Assembly (NCBI RefSeq): GCF_014696825.1
Contig: NZ_JACJQU010000018.1
Coordinates: 1 to 64,000, forward strand
Reading direction: 5' to 3'
DNA: 64,000 nt
Source: Anabaena sphaerica FACHB-251
GTDB lineage: Bacteria; Cyanobacteriota; Cyanobacteriia; Cyanobacteriales; Nostocaceae
This document shows, in pieces, positions 1-8,659 of the stretch. A program made the position numbers and the translations under genes. The stretch's first letter is position 1. Each line of letters starts with the position of its first letter. The notes under the pieces were generated by a model that ran no database searches, had not been told where the DNA came from, and was given only the letters and a program-made list of their open reading frames with translations.

Positions 1-33
1 AGCTTTTAGTCTAGGGATAGGGGGTGTTGTAGT

Positions 34-420
34 TCACCCCGTCGGGGTTATTCCCGGCCAACAAAAGGCATGAGATATTTGTCTATGTTTTTTGGAACTA
101 TTCGTCTTTTCGATGATAGTGGTCTGTTTAGCTGGCTGTTGAGAGGTAGCAGGAGCAGGCACAACAATTACTGAGTTGGTTGCTGGCGGCCGCCCCCAGA
201 AGTAGTAAGCAAGTCCACTCAGTCCTAACACAGCGGCAATACTGATACCAATTAAAAAGCCACCAGCGGTATTGTTGTGATCGCGTACTTCCAGTGCTTC
301 GCTCTTGAGGTTTGTTCCAGAGGCACGACCATCAGAGTAACCGTCACCATAAGAGGACGTTTTCTCCTTTGTTACATTATCGTCACGATTATTAGGATTA
401 GGATTGTTGGGGTTAGTCAT
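34..420 (-). CDS. Hypothetical single-pass membrane protein
   Basis: Not recognised as a named family. The 128-residue product starts with an Asn/Pro-rich hydrophilic stretch, then has one hydrophobic helix around residues 55-75 (GGFLIGISIAAVLGLSGLAYY) followed by a Pro/Thr/Ser/Lys-rich tail. This suggests a short cytoplasmic head, one membrane anchor and a disordered tail. I chose the ATG at 420 (MTNPNN...); the frame stays open a few codons upstream to a TTG, which is less likely. It lies in the same direction as two CsbD-like genes, and such small anchored proteins often accompany stress genes in Nostocales, but a functional link is only inferred. The last few codons are ordinary and no truncation is evident. 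Confidence 0.6.
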   Translation of the reverse strand: MTNPNNPNPNNRDDNVTKEKTSSYGDGYSDGRASGTNLKSEALEVRDHNNTAGGFLIGISIAAVLGLSGLAYYFWGRPPATNSVIVVPAPATSQQPAKQTTIIEKTNSSKKHRQISHAFCWPGITPTG

Positions 421-604
421 AGTTGATATCAGAAACAATTAGTGGAATTAGGACATACATAAATTTAAAAAATCTGCCTCTGAATCAGTCAAATTTAGCG
501 ATGACTGATCAGCTTTTAAATTTCGCTTTTTTGAGGTAAAGCTGAGATTTTCTTTTCTAGCCCTTAATCGAGGATGTTTTGAATACTCGCTTTCACATCT
601 TCTA

Positions 605-1144
605 TTAGACATCTCCGGTAATTAAATGTGCGTGGTTTGAAACCCTTGTAGAGACGTTCCGGCGGAACGTCTCTACCATATTTCCGGAGAGGTCTATTGT
701 GTTGCGAACTTGGCTTTCTACTTGTTTAGCTTTTCCAGCAGCTTGGTCTTTCAAGTTACCTGTACTATTGCCGAATGCTTCTTGAGTTTTGCCTTCAATA
801 TTCTTAGAGATTGCCGTTGAGCTTTCTGATAACCTCATGCTTTTCACGTCTTCTATTGATTTGCGAACTTGGCTTTCTGCTTGTTTAGCTTTGCCAACAA
901 ATTGGTCTTTCATATCGCCTGTAATATTGCCGTATGCTTCTTGACCTTGACCTTCAATACCCTTGGAAACTGCCTTTGTTCTCTCCATCGTTGCTATTTG
1001 AATAGGCGATTGGCTGATTAAATCTGCGAGTGGAGTTACAGCCCAACTATCTCCAGGATATAAACCCATTCCTATAGAAGTTGAAACTAATAAAATTAGG
1101 CTAATGTTTAGCAATATTTTACGAATTTTTTGAAGTAAAATCAT
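605..1144 (-). CDS. CsbD-like stress protein, two repeats, C-terminus supplied by a dispersed repeat
   Basis: The product has an N-terminal hydrophobic segment (signal or anchor, about residues 8-30) and two CsbD-type units (GIEGQGQEAYGNITGDMKDQ and NIEGKTQEAFGNSTGNLKDQ), each followed by an amphipathic AKQxESQVR helix. CsbD proteins are small, abundant, stress-induced proteins of unknown mechanism. The start is the ATG at 1144; an upstream in-frame TTG is less likely. The last roughly 30 residues (after VRNTID) are translated entirely from a 91-bp palindromic repeat at 606-696, which also gives the TAA stop. The original protein therefore probably ended near VRNTID, and the tail is an acquired extension. 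It pairs with the shorter CsbD gene at 1556-1738 on the same strand. Confidence 0.85.
   Translation of the reverse strand: MILLQKIRKILLNISLILLVSTSIGMGLYPGDSWAVTPLADLISQSPIQIATMERTKAVSKGIEGQGQEAYGNITGDMKDQFVGKAKQAESQVRKSIEDVKSMRLSESSTAISKNIEGKTQEAFGNSTGNLKDQAAGKAKQVESQVRNTIDLSGNMVETFRRNVSTRVSNHAHLITGDV
606..696 (+). repeat. 91-bp palindromic repeat (family A), inside the CsbD gene
   Basis: Ends are TAGACATCTCCGG and CCGGAGAGGTCTA (imperfect terminal inverted repeats), with a perfect inner hairpin GTAGAGACGTTCC/GGAACGTCTCTAC. Near-identical copies lie at 25557, 54868 (inverted), 58051 and 61947. No transposase is present, so this is a non-autonomous, MITE-like element. Confidence 0.9.
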
Positions 1145-1354
1145 TCTAAATTCCAAAACTTTTAATTTTTTAAGGGATTGACTTGACTATTAACTGAGGG
1201 TGCGAAACTAGGAAATATAGATAATTAGATTGCTATTTATCTATATTTTCTATAAAAATGACACTCTGAGAGAATGTTTTTAAAGCGAATATAATTCGCC
1301 TAAACCTTTTAGAGGTTGTTTGAAAAGTATTAGATGAAACCAATAATCTTCAGC

Positions 1355-1511
1355 AACCTAACCCCCCTTCCCCCCTTCCCTACGAGGGAATGGGGGTTTC
1401 AAAGCCTCTCCCCGCACCCCCCAAGTTCCCCCCTACAGGGGGGAGTCCATAAGTTCCCTCTCCTTTCAGGAGAGGGGTAGGGAGAGGTGGAGAGGTTTGG
1501 AGAGGGGTTTA
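1355..1511. repeat. G/C-run palindromic repeat (family H)
   Basis: A stretch of alternating CCCCCTTCC and GGGAGAGG runs able to fold on itself. The same kind of sequence recurs at 29936-30010 and 61653-61736. It fills most of the gap between the two CsbD genes. Confidence 0.7.
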
Positions 1512-1555
1512 TTTATACATTCAAAACTTTTAAAACATCCTCTTAAAGTATCTTC

Positions 1556-1738
1556 TTAGTCAATAATTTTTTTGACTTCATCTTTCACATTTTCAACAAT
1601 GTGAATAGTGGTTGCTTCGACTTGTTTGGCCTGACCTTCAGCTTGAGCTTGGGGATCTCCTGTAATATTTCCTACGGCTTCTTGAACTTTACCTTCAATA
1701 TTTTTGGCAGTTGCTTTAACGCGATTTTCTAAGCTCAT
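1556..1738 (-). CDS. CsbD family protein (short)
   Basis: A 60-residue protein starting MSLENRVKATAKNIEGK, with the CsbD core (NIEGKVQEAVGNITGDPQAQ) followed by a GQAKQVEA helix. This is the usual length for the family, which is cytoplasmic and typically induced by general stress. The start at 1738 is preceded by GGAG nine bases upstream; the frame is open further upstream but without a good ribosome site. Unlike the neighbouring two-unit CsbD gene it has no signal or anchor, so the pair may act in different compartments (inference). Confidence 0.88.
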   Translation of the reverse strand: MSLENRVKATAKNIEGKVQEAVGNITGDPQAQAEGQAKQVEATTIHIVENVKDEVKKIID

Positions 1739-2561
1739 AATATTCTCCGTATTAATTTTCAAGATCAAGATCAAGTGAATTTAAAATCGCATCACCGTTA
1801 CAGTCGATGAGAATATCGCTACTCTTCACCTCTAATCCAAAACTATGCTTAATAGTTTCCAACCTCTCAAGGCTCTTACTGTGCAGCCTAAAATATAGAC
1901 AAGAAGTGTCCTTTTCTAGTCTGCGCGTATGAAGCTAATATTGCTTGGTTTAGTTACTTAGGTGATGATTCCGTGACTACCCACGCTCTCATGGAAGTAT
2001 CTGAATTGGCACTTTTATTAACTAATTTCCCCAGCACGTAAATTCACGATGATTTATACTCGATTCGCTGTTAGCTAACCCTGTCTAATTCCACTGGATG
2101 GGATTCTCTATTAGCTTCAAGCTACCGCAATTTAAGCCATGCACCACGAGTCAAGGATGCTATTCCCTGAAATGTGGGTTATGTATTATGCATTCACTCC
2201 TGTGGCTCGGAGGGAGGGAATTTAATCCTTATGATTACGAAGTTGTTAAGGTTATACCTTACTGGTGATCCTCAGTATTTCTACTCTTTAGACTGAACGA
2301 GCCGCTCTTTTCTCCACTTCTGTACTTTAACACAAATAATCAATTTATTTTTATACCTAAAGACATAGTTATACTGCTACCCAGCCCGGATTTCTCACCA
2401 AAATTTTCAAAGCCTGATGAAATCTGAAGTTTGGAGTTTCACACTGGATCAAAAATCAATTTTATAAAAATTGCCCAAAACTTATTTCGGGTAAGGATTG
2501 TTAAAAGTGTGATTGCAGGATTTGTGAGAAATACGGGCTAGATAGATTGTATGTTCATTCA
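1739..2561. other. Gene-free stretch
   Basis: About 820 bases with no convincing gene on either strand. A roughly 48-codon open stretch near 1905-2040 on the plus strand has no good start and no recognised motif. No strong hairpin terminator or riboswitch pattern was recognised. It presumably holds the CsbD gene promoter at its left end. Confidence 0.5.
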
Positions 2562-3278
2562 TCATAAGGACATCGCGTGTAAATGCAATTCCTTTTCCTT
2601 AATTGGTGCTAGGTAATATTTAAACCATTGACTTGCTAATCTTCCCCCTTCCTCCATAGCTCCCGGTTCGCTAAACTGATGACTTGCTCCAGGTATAATC
2701 TCTAGTTGTTTGTTCTGGGTGGGAATTTGTGCAAGTGCATCCTCATTCATGGCAATAATGGCACAATCATTACCACCGACAATCAACAAAGTTGGAGCTT
2801 GGACATAGGAAAGACTCTCACCTACTAAATCAGTATAACCACTGCGGCAGACTATTGCTCCCACAGTCATAGGACGAGCTAATGCAGCTAGAAATACTGC
2901 TCCACTACTTCTATTCACACCAAAGTAACCAACTTTTAAATGACGAGTAATTGGGTTCTCAAATAACCAGTCTGTGACGGTAATTAACCGCGAAGCCAGA
3001 AAATTAATATCATAACGAAAATGCTGAGTACGCTGGTCAATTACATCCTCTTCTTCAGTCAACAAATTAATTAATAGAGTTGCTAGTCCTTGCTGCTGAC
3101 GCAACAAATGGGCTAGATAATGGTTGCGGGTACTATAGCGACTACTACCACTACAATGAGCAAATACAACAATTCCCTCAGCGTCTGGGGGTACAACTAA
3201 TTCTCCTTTGAGTCTCAGGAGTCCTAGCTCAACGGTAACTATTTGCTCTAAAACATTCCAAGATTGTTTGTCATTCAT
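2562..3278 (-). CDS. Alpha/beta hydrolase, dienelactone-hydrolase-like
   Basis: A 238-residue protein with the alpha/beta-hydrolase layout: an oxyanion-side strand (GIVVFAHCSGSSRYS), a probable nucleophile region (VGYFGVNRSSGAVFLAALA), an Asp loop (TLLIVGGNDCAI) and a late His (IIPGASHQFSEPG). The nucleophile elbow reads NRSSG instead of the usual GxSxG, so the serine assignment is tentative. Proteins of this type are commonly encoded beside or fused to phosphoribosyltransferases like the next gene upstream (3448-4089), which fits a two-gene unit with a repeat between them. The substrate is unknown. The start is the ATG at 3278. Confidence 0.8.
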   Translation of the reverse strand: MNDKQSWNVLEQIVTVELGLLRLKGELVVPPDAEGIVVFAHCSGSSRYSTRNHYLAHLLRQQQGLATLLINLLTEEEDVIDQRTQHFRYDINFLASRLITVTDWLFENPITRHLKVGYFGVNRSSGAVFLAALARPMTVGAIVCRSGYTDLVGESLSYVQAPTLLIVGGNDCAIIAMNEDALAQIPTQNKQLEIIPGASHQFSEPGAMEEGGRLASQWFKYYLAPIKEKELHLHAMSL

Positions 3279-3346
3279 GGGTTAAACCTTTTAGGGAATA
3301 GGTAATGGGTAATCATCAATATCAAAAAGCAATTAAAAATCTAAAT

Positions 3347-3438
3347 AGGACTTACGCAAGATTGAACTCAAAACCTGATTCTTGCGTAGGGGTAATTCAT
3401 GAATTACCCCTACTTCCGTTCTGTTTTGCGTAAGTCCT
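3347..3438. repeat. Palindromic repeat with AGGACTTACGCAA ends (family C)
   Basis: Perfect 13-bp terminal inverted repeats (AGGACTTACGCAA / TTGCGTAAGTCCT) enclose an inner palindrome around GGGGTAATTCATGAATTACCCC. A second, inverted and partly rearranged copy is at 61798-61908. It sits between the phosphoribosyltransferase and hydrolase genes and could act as a transcript hairpin. Confidence 0.85.
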
Positions 3439-3447
3439 GTCTAAAAT

Positions 3448-4089
3448 CTAAAATCTAAAATCTAAAATTTCCTGTACTTCTTCATCAGTAGTTTGGGAAA
3501 AGTCTTCATACCACAATCCAATAGCAGACAGAAGTTCTGGAGTTTGCAAACACACTATTTCATCTACTTCTGACTGCAACTCTTCGTAAGTGCTTGCCGG
3601 CGCAACTGGAACAGCAACAACAATCGTTGTAGGCTGGTGTTTTTTGAGGATAGCGATCGCAGCACGGATGGTTGAGCCAGTAGCAATACCGTCATCTATC
3701 AAAATCACTGTTTTATCTTTGACGTTTAGAGGTGGGGCATTGCTCCGATAAGTGCGCTCGCGTCGCTGTAATTCTTGCAATTCCTCGGCCGCAACGACCT
3801 GAACCGCTTCTTTATCTATTCCCAAGGTGCTAATCACGTCGTAATTTAGTACCCCTATTCCGCCAGAAGCTATTGCCCCCATTGCCAATTCTTTCTGACC
3901 TGGTACACCGAGTTTTCTGACTATACAGACATCTAAAGGCGCATTTAATGCTTTGGCTACTTCAAATGCTACTGGCACACCCCCACGAGGCAAACCTAAC
4001 ACTAACACGTTCTCTCGGTTAGCATAAGCTGTCAGATGTTGTGCTAACATTTGTCCTGCTTCAGTGCGGTTGCGAAATCTGATTACCAT
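3448..4089 (-). CDS. Phosphoribosyltransferase family protein
   Basis: A 213-residue type I phosphoribosyltransferase fold. The PRPP-binding loop is clear (VILIDDGIATGSTIRAA, about residues 128-144), and there is an N-terminal LGLPRGGVPVAFEVAKAL segment typical of the uncharacterised PRTases that accompany dienelactone-hydrolase-like proteins. The base or other acceptor is not known for this group. I start it at the ATG at 4089 because a perfect AGGAGGT lies eight bases upstream; a GTG three codons earlier overlaps that site. The 3' end runs into a short tandem array of AAAATCT units at about 3441-3470, so the last codons may have been altered by repeat expansion. Confidence 0.88.
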   Translation of the reverse strand: MVIRFRNRTEAGQMLAQHLTAYANRENVLVLGLPRGGVPVAFEVAKALNAPLDVCIVRKLGVPGQKELAMGAIASGGIGVLNYDVISTLGIDKEAVQVVAAEELQELQRRERTYRSNAPPLNVKDKTVILIDDGIATGSTIRAAIAILKKHQPTTIVVAVPVAPASTYEELQSEVDEIVCLQTPELLSAIGLWYEDFSQTTDEEVQEILDFRF

Positions 4090-4199
4090 CACTATCACCT
4101 CCTGGTACTAATTTTGGATTTTAGATTGTTGATAACTTCTTTCTTTTTTAGTCCTATTACCTATCGCCTGTGTTTCTTCAGAATTCTTAATTAGATTTG

Positions 4200-4549
4200 T
4201 TAAGGATGAGTTGAAGCTTTAGTTAAATCGCGGAACTTACAGATAACTATTGAGTTTGCGAACCTCGTCGCACTGTCAACTATAATTTGTTTACCAATTT
4301 GACTATTAATCACCTGAGCTTGTAACTCTTCCCCCGTGCTTACAGGTTTATGTTGTCCCATTTGCGCTTTTTGAATTGGAGATATAGGCGCAGTTTGGAT
4401 TGTAGATTAGGAGTTAAATTTTGCAGGATCAATTGTAACCGGATAGTTGCCAGAGCCTGTATAGAACCTAAAATTGCATTAATTACATACATTCCCATCT
4501 GCGGCGGATAGGTAAAATAGCGTTTTTCCCATGGATGTGAAGATGTCAT
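4200..4549 (-). pseudogene. Probable frameshifted gene of unknown function
   Basis: From an ATG at 4549 the frame reads MTSSHPWEKRYFTYPPQM... for 69 codons. Around 4460 another frame takes over with protein-like sequence (YTGSGNYPVTIDPAKFNS, a TAA, then STIQTAPISPIQKAQ... and ...GEELQAQVINSQIGKQIIVDSA...) and continues to a stop at 4200. Two consecutive protein-like stretches in one frame, separated only by one stop, after a different-frame N-terminus, suggest a gene broken by a frameshift and a nonsense mutation. I do not recognise the family. It could alternatively be a real 69-residue protein followed by a separate short gene. Confidence 0.4.
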
Positions 4550-5028
4550 TTTTTCATTCCATCAATTTCTACTAAGTAGGAGTACCCCAATCCAACTAAT
4601 TCGTAATTAACCAAATCATCATATTTTTCTGATTACCTAACACACACTCTTCTATTTCTATAGTAGATGTAACTTCTAATAGCATTCAACTTCATGGCAA
4701 AAGAAAGTTATTATAAATTATAATAAAGCCTAAAGAAAGCTTCACAATCTAGCATCATATATAATAAAGAACACCTTCAGTATCATGCTTGTTTTTGTTG
4801 ATAAAATCTCGAATCTGTTAATTACTGATTTCACAAGTGACCTGACTGCTAAATCATAAATCCTGAATTCTTACAAAAAAATTACGATATTTATTTAAAG
4901 CTAGTTCATGAGTTATTATTCCTGCATATTTTCCAAAAATTTATTAGTATGGCCAATATAGCTCAAGCCATGTCAGATAAAAACCACAATAGGTATAGAT
5001 TTTAGATACTCCCCAAGGAATACTAACT
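4550..5028. other. Gene-free AT-rich stretch upstream of the universal stress gene
   Basis: About 480 AT-rich bases with no gene on either strand. It should hold the promoter for the universal stress protein gene at 5029, but I could not pick out a convincing -35/-10 pair or regulator site. Confidence 0.4.
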
Positions 5029-5556
5029 ATGTTTTACAAAATTTTAGTGGCTCTAGACAACTCAGGCAGAAGTCAGTATATTTTTGAGCAAGCCTTATAT
5101 TTGGCCAAAGCAAGTGAGGCAGAAATGATGTTGCTTCACGTTCTATCTCCCTTGGAAGATCCTTATATCAACCCGATATTTTTACAGCCAGAAACCATAT
5201 ATCCCACCTTGCATACTGAAACTATCAATCAATATATGCAAGCTTGGGATGAACTCAAGCAAGATAGACTAGATTGGATGCGATCGCTGACTCAAACAGC
5301 AGTTAATGCAGGTGTCAAAACTGAGTTTACTCAAACTGTAGGTGATGCAGGCCGCATTATCTGTGAATTAGCTTTAAGTTGGCCAGCTGACTTAATTATA
5401 GTCGGTCGCAGGGGACGTACTGGTATCAGTGAAGTTTTCTTAGGCAGTATCAGCAACTACGTTCTACATCATGCTCATTGCTCGGTTCTCACCATACAAG
5501 GCTTAAGTTCCCCTATCGTACCAAACACCGAAAACACCCAAGTAACTTCCACGTGA
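5029..5556 (+). CDS. Universal stress protein (UspA family)
   Basis: A 175-residue single-domain UspA-fold protein. It opens with the typical MFYKILVALDNSGRSQYIFEQAL and ends with the ATP-binding signature G-2x-G-9x-G-S (GRRGRTGISEVFLGS), so it should be an ATP-binding type. Such proteins are cytoplasmic and accumulate under stress or growth arrest. Length is slightly above the usual 140-160 residues because of a loop with MQAWDELKQDR. An AAGGA lies about eight bases before the ATG. It is transcribed alone; the next gene starts 356 bases later. Confidence 0.93.
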   Translation: MFYKILVALDNSGRSQYIFEQALYLAKASEAEMMLLHVLSPLEDPYINPIFLQPETIYPTLHTETINQYMQAWDELKQDRLDWMRSLTQTAVNAGVKTEFTQTVGDAGRIICELALSWPADLIIVGRRGRTGISEVFLGSISNYVLHHAHCSVLTIQGLSSPIVPNTENTQVTST

Positions 5557-5912
5557 AAAGATCACAATTTTTTAATTTTTGTCTCTGTACCAACAGGGGG
5601 GTTGAAATATGCCTAAATTCTGGGTTATTGCTTCAATATCAGCGACAAGTTCAAATACAGCCGATTGTAGGTAAATTAAGCAGAAAATTTAAATCAAAAA
5701 ATGGCTACCCCCGCACTAGACTATCAAGTAGCAAGCGGGGTTTACTCCTGACTGCTGACTCCTGAATTTTGCTGTAAGTTAAGTTTATTTCCAACTAGTC
5801 TCTGTAGACAATTTCCGGCTACGTTTATTACAACGGTTATGAACTTAGCACACACTATACTAGATATTAGCAATTTAACAAAGACAACCAAATTTAAAAT
5901 CTAGAGGTATCA
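5557..5912. other. Intergenic gap with a GC hairpin
   Basis: No gene seen. A stem of CCCCGC (5709-5714) and GCGGGG (5735-5740) with a long loop, followed by TTTA, may end the universal stress transcript. It is followed by a short CTGACT-type heptamer repeat (about 5745-5765). Confidence 0.4.
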
Positions 5913-6599
5913 ATGAGTTTTACTAATCTTAACAAGAAAACAAACGAATATAAAGAACTTAAAGAAAAACCACATTGGCAAGGGCCACCCGCGATAAAAA
6001 CTACTGTCAAAGGCCGAGATATCAAACCACAAGAGACTATTAACGATATGAGCATTGGTGATGATCTTAATCGCGGTAGAGTAGCCATTTTTATTGATGG
6101 CTTAAGCTTATTTCACGCTGCCTTGCAACTAGGCATTGAAATTGACTATGTTAAATTACTTTGTCGTTTAACTCAAACCTCTCGCCTGTTAAGGGCTTTC
6201 TTTTATACTGGAGTCGATGCCAGCAAAGAAAAACAACAAGGGTTTCTGTTGTGGATGCGTCGCAATGGCTATCGTGTCGTCACCAAAGATATACTTGCAG
6301 TTGCCGAGAATGGTAAAAAACCCAATCTGAATGTAGAAATTGCTGTTGATATGATTACTTTAGCTCCCTACTACGACACTGCTGTATTAGTCAGTGGGGA
6401 TGGAGATTTAGCCTATGCTGTCAATGCTGTCACCAGCTTGGGATCTAGGGTAGAAGTAATTGGTCTGCAAAGCATGACTAGTGATAGCTTGATTGATGTG
6501 GCTGATTACTTCATTGATTTCGACAGTATTAAACAGTACATTCAAAAAGATTCTCAGGTCGGCTATACTTATCGGTCTTCGTCCACTTCCCAACTTTAA
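5913..6599 (+). CDS. NYN-domain protein, LabA/DUF88 family
   Basis: A 228-residue protein with a basic, probably disordered N-terminus (to about residue 48) and then an NYN (PIN-like nuclease) domain: RVAIFIDGLSLFHAAL, FFYTGVD, NVEIAVDMITLA, TAVLVSGDGDLAYAVNAV and SLIDVADYFIDF. The conserved aspartates of the PIN-like metal site are present (IDG, VD, SGDGD), so RNase-type activity is plausible. LabA proteins in cyanobacteria are known to influence circadian output through KaiC-linked negative feedback; whether this paralogue does so is not known. A GAGG ribosome site precedes the ATG. A palindromic repeat starts 12 bases after the stop. Confidence 0.88.
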   Translation: MSFTNLNKKTNEYKELKEKPHWQGPPAIKTTVKGRDIKPQETINDMSIGDDLNRGRVAIFIDGLSLFHAALQLGIEIDYVKLLCRLTQTSRLLRAFFYTGVDASKEKQQGFLLWMRRNGYRVVTKDILAVAENGKKPNLNVEIAVDMITLAPYYDTAVLVSGDGDLAYAVNAVTSLGSRVEVIGLQSMTSDSLIDVADYFIDFDSIKQYIQKDSQVGYTYRSSSTSQL

Positions 6600-6610
6600 A
6601 TTCTCATTTA

Positions 6611-6716
6611 ACTAGTACCGCAAGGCGAAAGTCAAAAGTCAAAGGTCAAAAAGCTTATAAATTAGGGTTTTCGTCTATTTTAGATGGTTACTCTATTTAT
6701 GCCGTACTGTACTAGT
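6611..6716. repeat. Palindromic repeat with ACTAGTACCG ends (family E)
   Basis: Starts ACTAGTACCGCA and ends TGTACTAGT, giving inverted ends. A second copy overlaps the stop codon of the HetP-like gene at 39624-39722. Both copies lie directly after a gene on the same strand, so it may have been kept as a transcript 3' end. Confidence 0.82.
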
Positions 6717-7041
6717 AAATATTTTCCCAGCTATTTATTGTGTCTGTTTTAAACTACCTGCTTCTACTGCATCAATTTAGGATGTAGCAGATGCTGCATT
6801 TTATTTGCCACTTCTTGAGACGTATGCTATACCGAAAGAAGAATAGCTCATTAACACTTGTTGTATAAGTAGAAAGGCTCCAAAAACCAACTATTTAAAG
6901 TGATTAAACGCATAAAAGTATAGTTAGTATCAAAGTAATTCAATATGAAAGTCTGTTTACAAACATATCCATTTCCACCGCACAAACTATACTAATAACT
7001 TTAATACAGAGATCGTTGCTAGATATCACACAATCTAAGGA
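6717..7041. other. Gene-free AT-rich gap
   Basis: About 325 AT-rich bases between the repeat and the small membrane protein gene. No gene, strong hairpin or clear promoter box was recognised. Confidence 0.4.
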
Positions 7042-7380
7042 ATGCAGACAGTGACTCAAATCCAATTGACCTTAGTGATTAGTTACCTGCTAATGGCTTG
7101 CTATTTTTTTACCAATTGGTTAAGGTTTTCTCTCCGTCATCCGGCATATACTCCAGAAGAGAAATTTTTATCTTTTGTGATGTCTTTAATAACTACTATC
7201 TTCTGGCCTCTCATTCTCCCCCTATCTTGCTTAAAAATCGTTAGAAATCGCAAGCTGAAAGTTAGTAAGGTGATTCCTGTGCTTTTAGGGATGTTTGTTT
7301 TTAGTATTTGCTACTATGTCATTTATGTGCATGGACATTTACTTTGCAGTTATGATTTATTCTGTCCTTATGCTTCGTGA
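7042..7380 (+). CDS. Small hypothetical membrane protein
   Basis: Not a named family. The 112-residue product has about three hydrophobic helices (near residues 8-25, 44-66 and 75-95) separated by basic loops (RFSLRHPAYTPEEKF, IVRNRKLKVSK), so it is an integral membrane protein. The ATG at 7042 lies only one base after AAGGA; the in-frame GTG at 7051 has better spacing to that site and may be the real start. A strong inverted repeat follows directly and is shared with the convergent HtrA gene. Confidence 0.65.
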   Translation: MQTVTQIQLTLVISYLLMACYFFTNWLRFSLRHPAYTPEEKFLSFVMSLITTIFWPLILPLSCLKIVRNRKLKVSKVIPVLLGMFVFSICYYVIYVHGHLLCSYDLFCPYAS

Positions 7381-7388
7381 CAATTAAA

Positions 7389-7415
7389 GGCGGGATGTAC
7401 CCGCCCCAATTTTTC
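7389..7415. terminator. Bidirectional terminator between convergent genes
   Basis: Stem GGCGGG / CCCGCC with a five-base loop, followed by CCAATTTTT. It sits between the small membrane protein gene (ends 7380) and the 3' end of the HtrA gene (7421). Confidence 0.75.
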
Positions 7416-7420
7416 AAATA

Positions 7421-8659
7421 TTATTGAACATTTGTGGGAAAAGTCCCTGGTGTGACAGCGATATTGATACTTTGTCCATTGCGACGCAAATCCAAACGCA
7501 AATTACCTCCAACTTGTGCTTTTTCCACGGCTTTCTGGACAGCAGCAGCATCTATAACTGATTCACCATTCAGCTTTTGGATCACATCCCCAGCACGTAT
7601 TCCCGCTTTGAATGCTGGTGAATCAGGCATAACTTTAACTATTAATACGCCATTATTTTCACTCACCATTAAACCACTGTTGGGATCTGAGTTAATACGT
7701 TGCTTTAAGTCAGGTGTTATACCCACCATCTGAATTCCTAAATATGGATGTTGAGCTTTACCTGTGGTTATAAGTTGATTAGAAATCCGTTGTGCTGTGT
7801 TGATGGGAATAGAAAATCCTAAGCCTTGCGCTCCTTGAATTATAGCTGTATTCATGCCAATCACTTCCCCACGGGCATTCAGCAAAGGACCGCCAGAGTT
7901 ACCGGGGTTAATTGCTGCGTCAGTTTGAATAAATTCAACTCGCTTATCGGGAACACCAACTTGGTTGCTAGAGCGTCCTGTGGCGCTGATAATGCCTGTA
8001 GTAACTGTATTATCTAACCCCAGGGGATTACCAATGGCGATCGCCCATTGTCCAGGTTGTAGTTGGTCAGAATTGCCTATAGTGACTGTGGGTAAATTAT
8101 TCGCCTCAATTTTTACCACCGCTACATCAGTTAATTCATCTGTTCCTACCACTTTACCTTTAAAGGTGCGTCCATCCTTCAGAGTGACAGTCACCGTATC
8201 TGCACCATCTACTACATGAGAATTGGTAAGAATACGACCATCAGCACTGAGAATAAAACCTGAACCCGTTCCCCGTTCTACCCGATTTCTTCCTTGCATT
8301 GGCAGTTGTGAGCCAAAAAAGCGGCGGAAAAAGGGATCATTCAATTCTTCTGGTAACTGCGTTTTAACAGTGCGGGAAGAGTTGATTCGCACCACCGCAG
8401 GTCCAACTTTCTGCACAACTTGAGTGATAAAATTAGGATCTACGTTTCCTGGTAATGGCGGCGCTGCGTTGACTCTCCCCACAGCCAGCTTAGATGCACT
8501 ATCAGCTACCTGTTGTTGGTTATTTGCTAGATAGCCACCTGCAAAAGTCATCCCTGATCCCAGCAACACTAGGGATAAAGAAGCCGCTGCTTTTTTCCAA
8601 GGTGCATGATCATGGCTTTTGGTGAACAGGTTATCGTTATCTTGTGGTTGGTTTGGCAT
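7421..8659 (-). CDS. HtrA/Deg-type periplasmic serine protease
   Basis: A 412-residue trypsin-like protease with one PDZ domain, the layout of the cyanobacterial HhoA/HhoB/HtrA group. There is an N-terminal membrane anchor or signal (ASLSLVLLGSGMTFAGGYLA). The catalytic triad is visible as His in ILTNSHVVDGA, Asp in ELTDVAVVKIEA and Ser in AINPGNSGGPLLN. The PDZ domain follows near residues 295-390 (GIRAGDVIQKLNGE). These enzymes degrade misfolded envelope proteins and damaged thylakoid or periplasmic proteins during heat and light stress. The ATG at 8659 (MPNQPQ) is preferred to an upstream TTG. It ends at a shared terminator and is monocistronic. Confidence 0.93.
   Translation of the reverse strand: MPNQPQDNDNLFTKSHDHAPWKKAAASLSLVLLGSGMTFAGGYLANNQQQVADSASKLAVGRVNAAPPLPGNVDPNFITQVVQKVGPAVVRINSSRTVKTQLPEELNDPFFRRFFGSQLPMQGRNRVERGTGSGFILSADGRILTNSHVVDGADTVTVTLKDGRTFKGKVVGTDELTDVAVVKIEANNLPTVTIGNSDQLQPGQWAIAIGNPLGLDNTVTTGIISATGRSSNQVGVPDKRVEFIQTDAAINPGNSGGPLLNARGEVIGMNTAIIQGAQGLGFSIPINTAQRISNQLITTGKAQHPYLGIQMVGITPDLKQRINSDPNSGLMVSENNGVLIVKVMPDSPAFKAGIRAGDVIQKLNGESVIDAAAVQKAVEKAQVGGNLRLDLRRNGQSINIAVTPGTFPTNVQ

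Noticed and set aside
606-696. TCCGGA in family A repeats as a heterocyst DIF-type promoter element
   Set aside because: TTCCGGA occurs only as part of the repeat's inverted ends; no -10 box at the right distance was seen.
1905-2040. Open stretch CAYEANIAWFSYLGDDSVTT on the plus strand
   Set aside because: Protein-like in places but without a start codon or family; too short to call even a pseudogene.
5478-5765. 95-codon ORF overlapping the universal stress gene
   Set aside because: Another frame of the UspA coding sequence plus hairpin and heptamer DNA; no homologous pattern.
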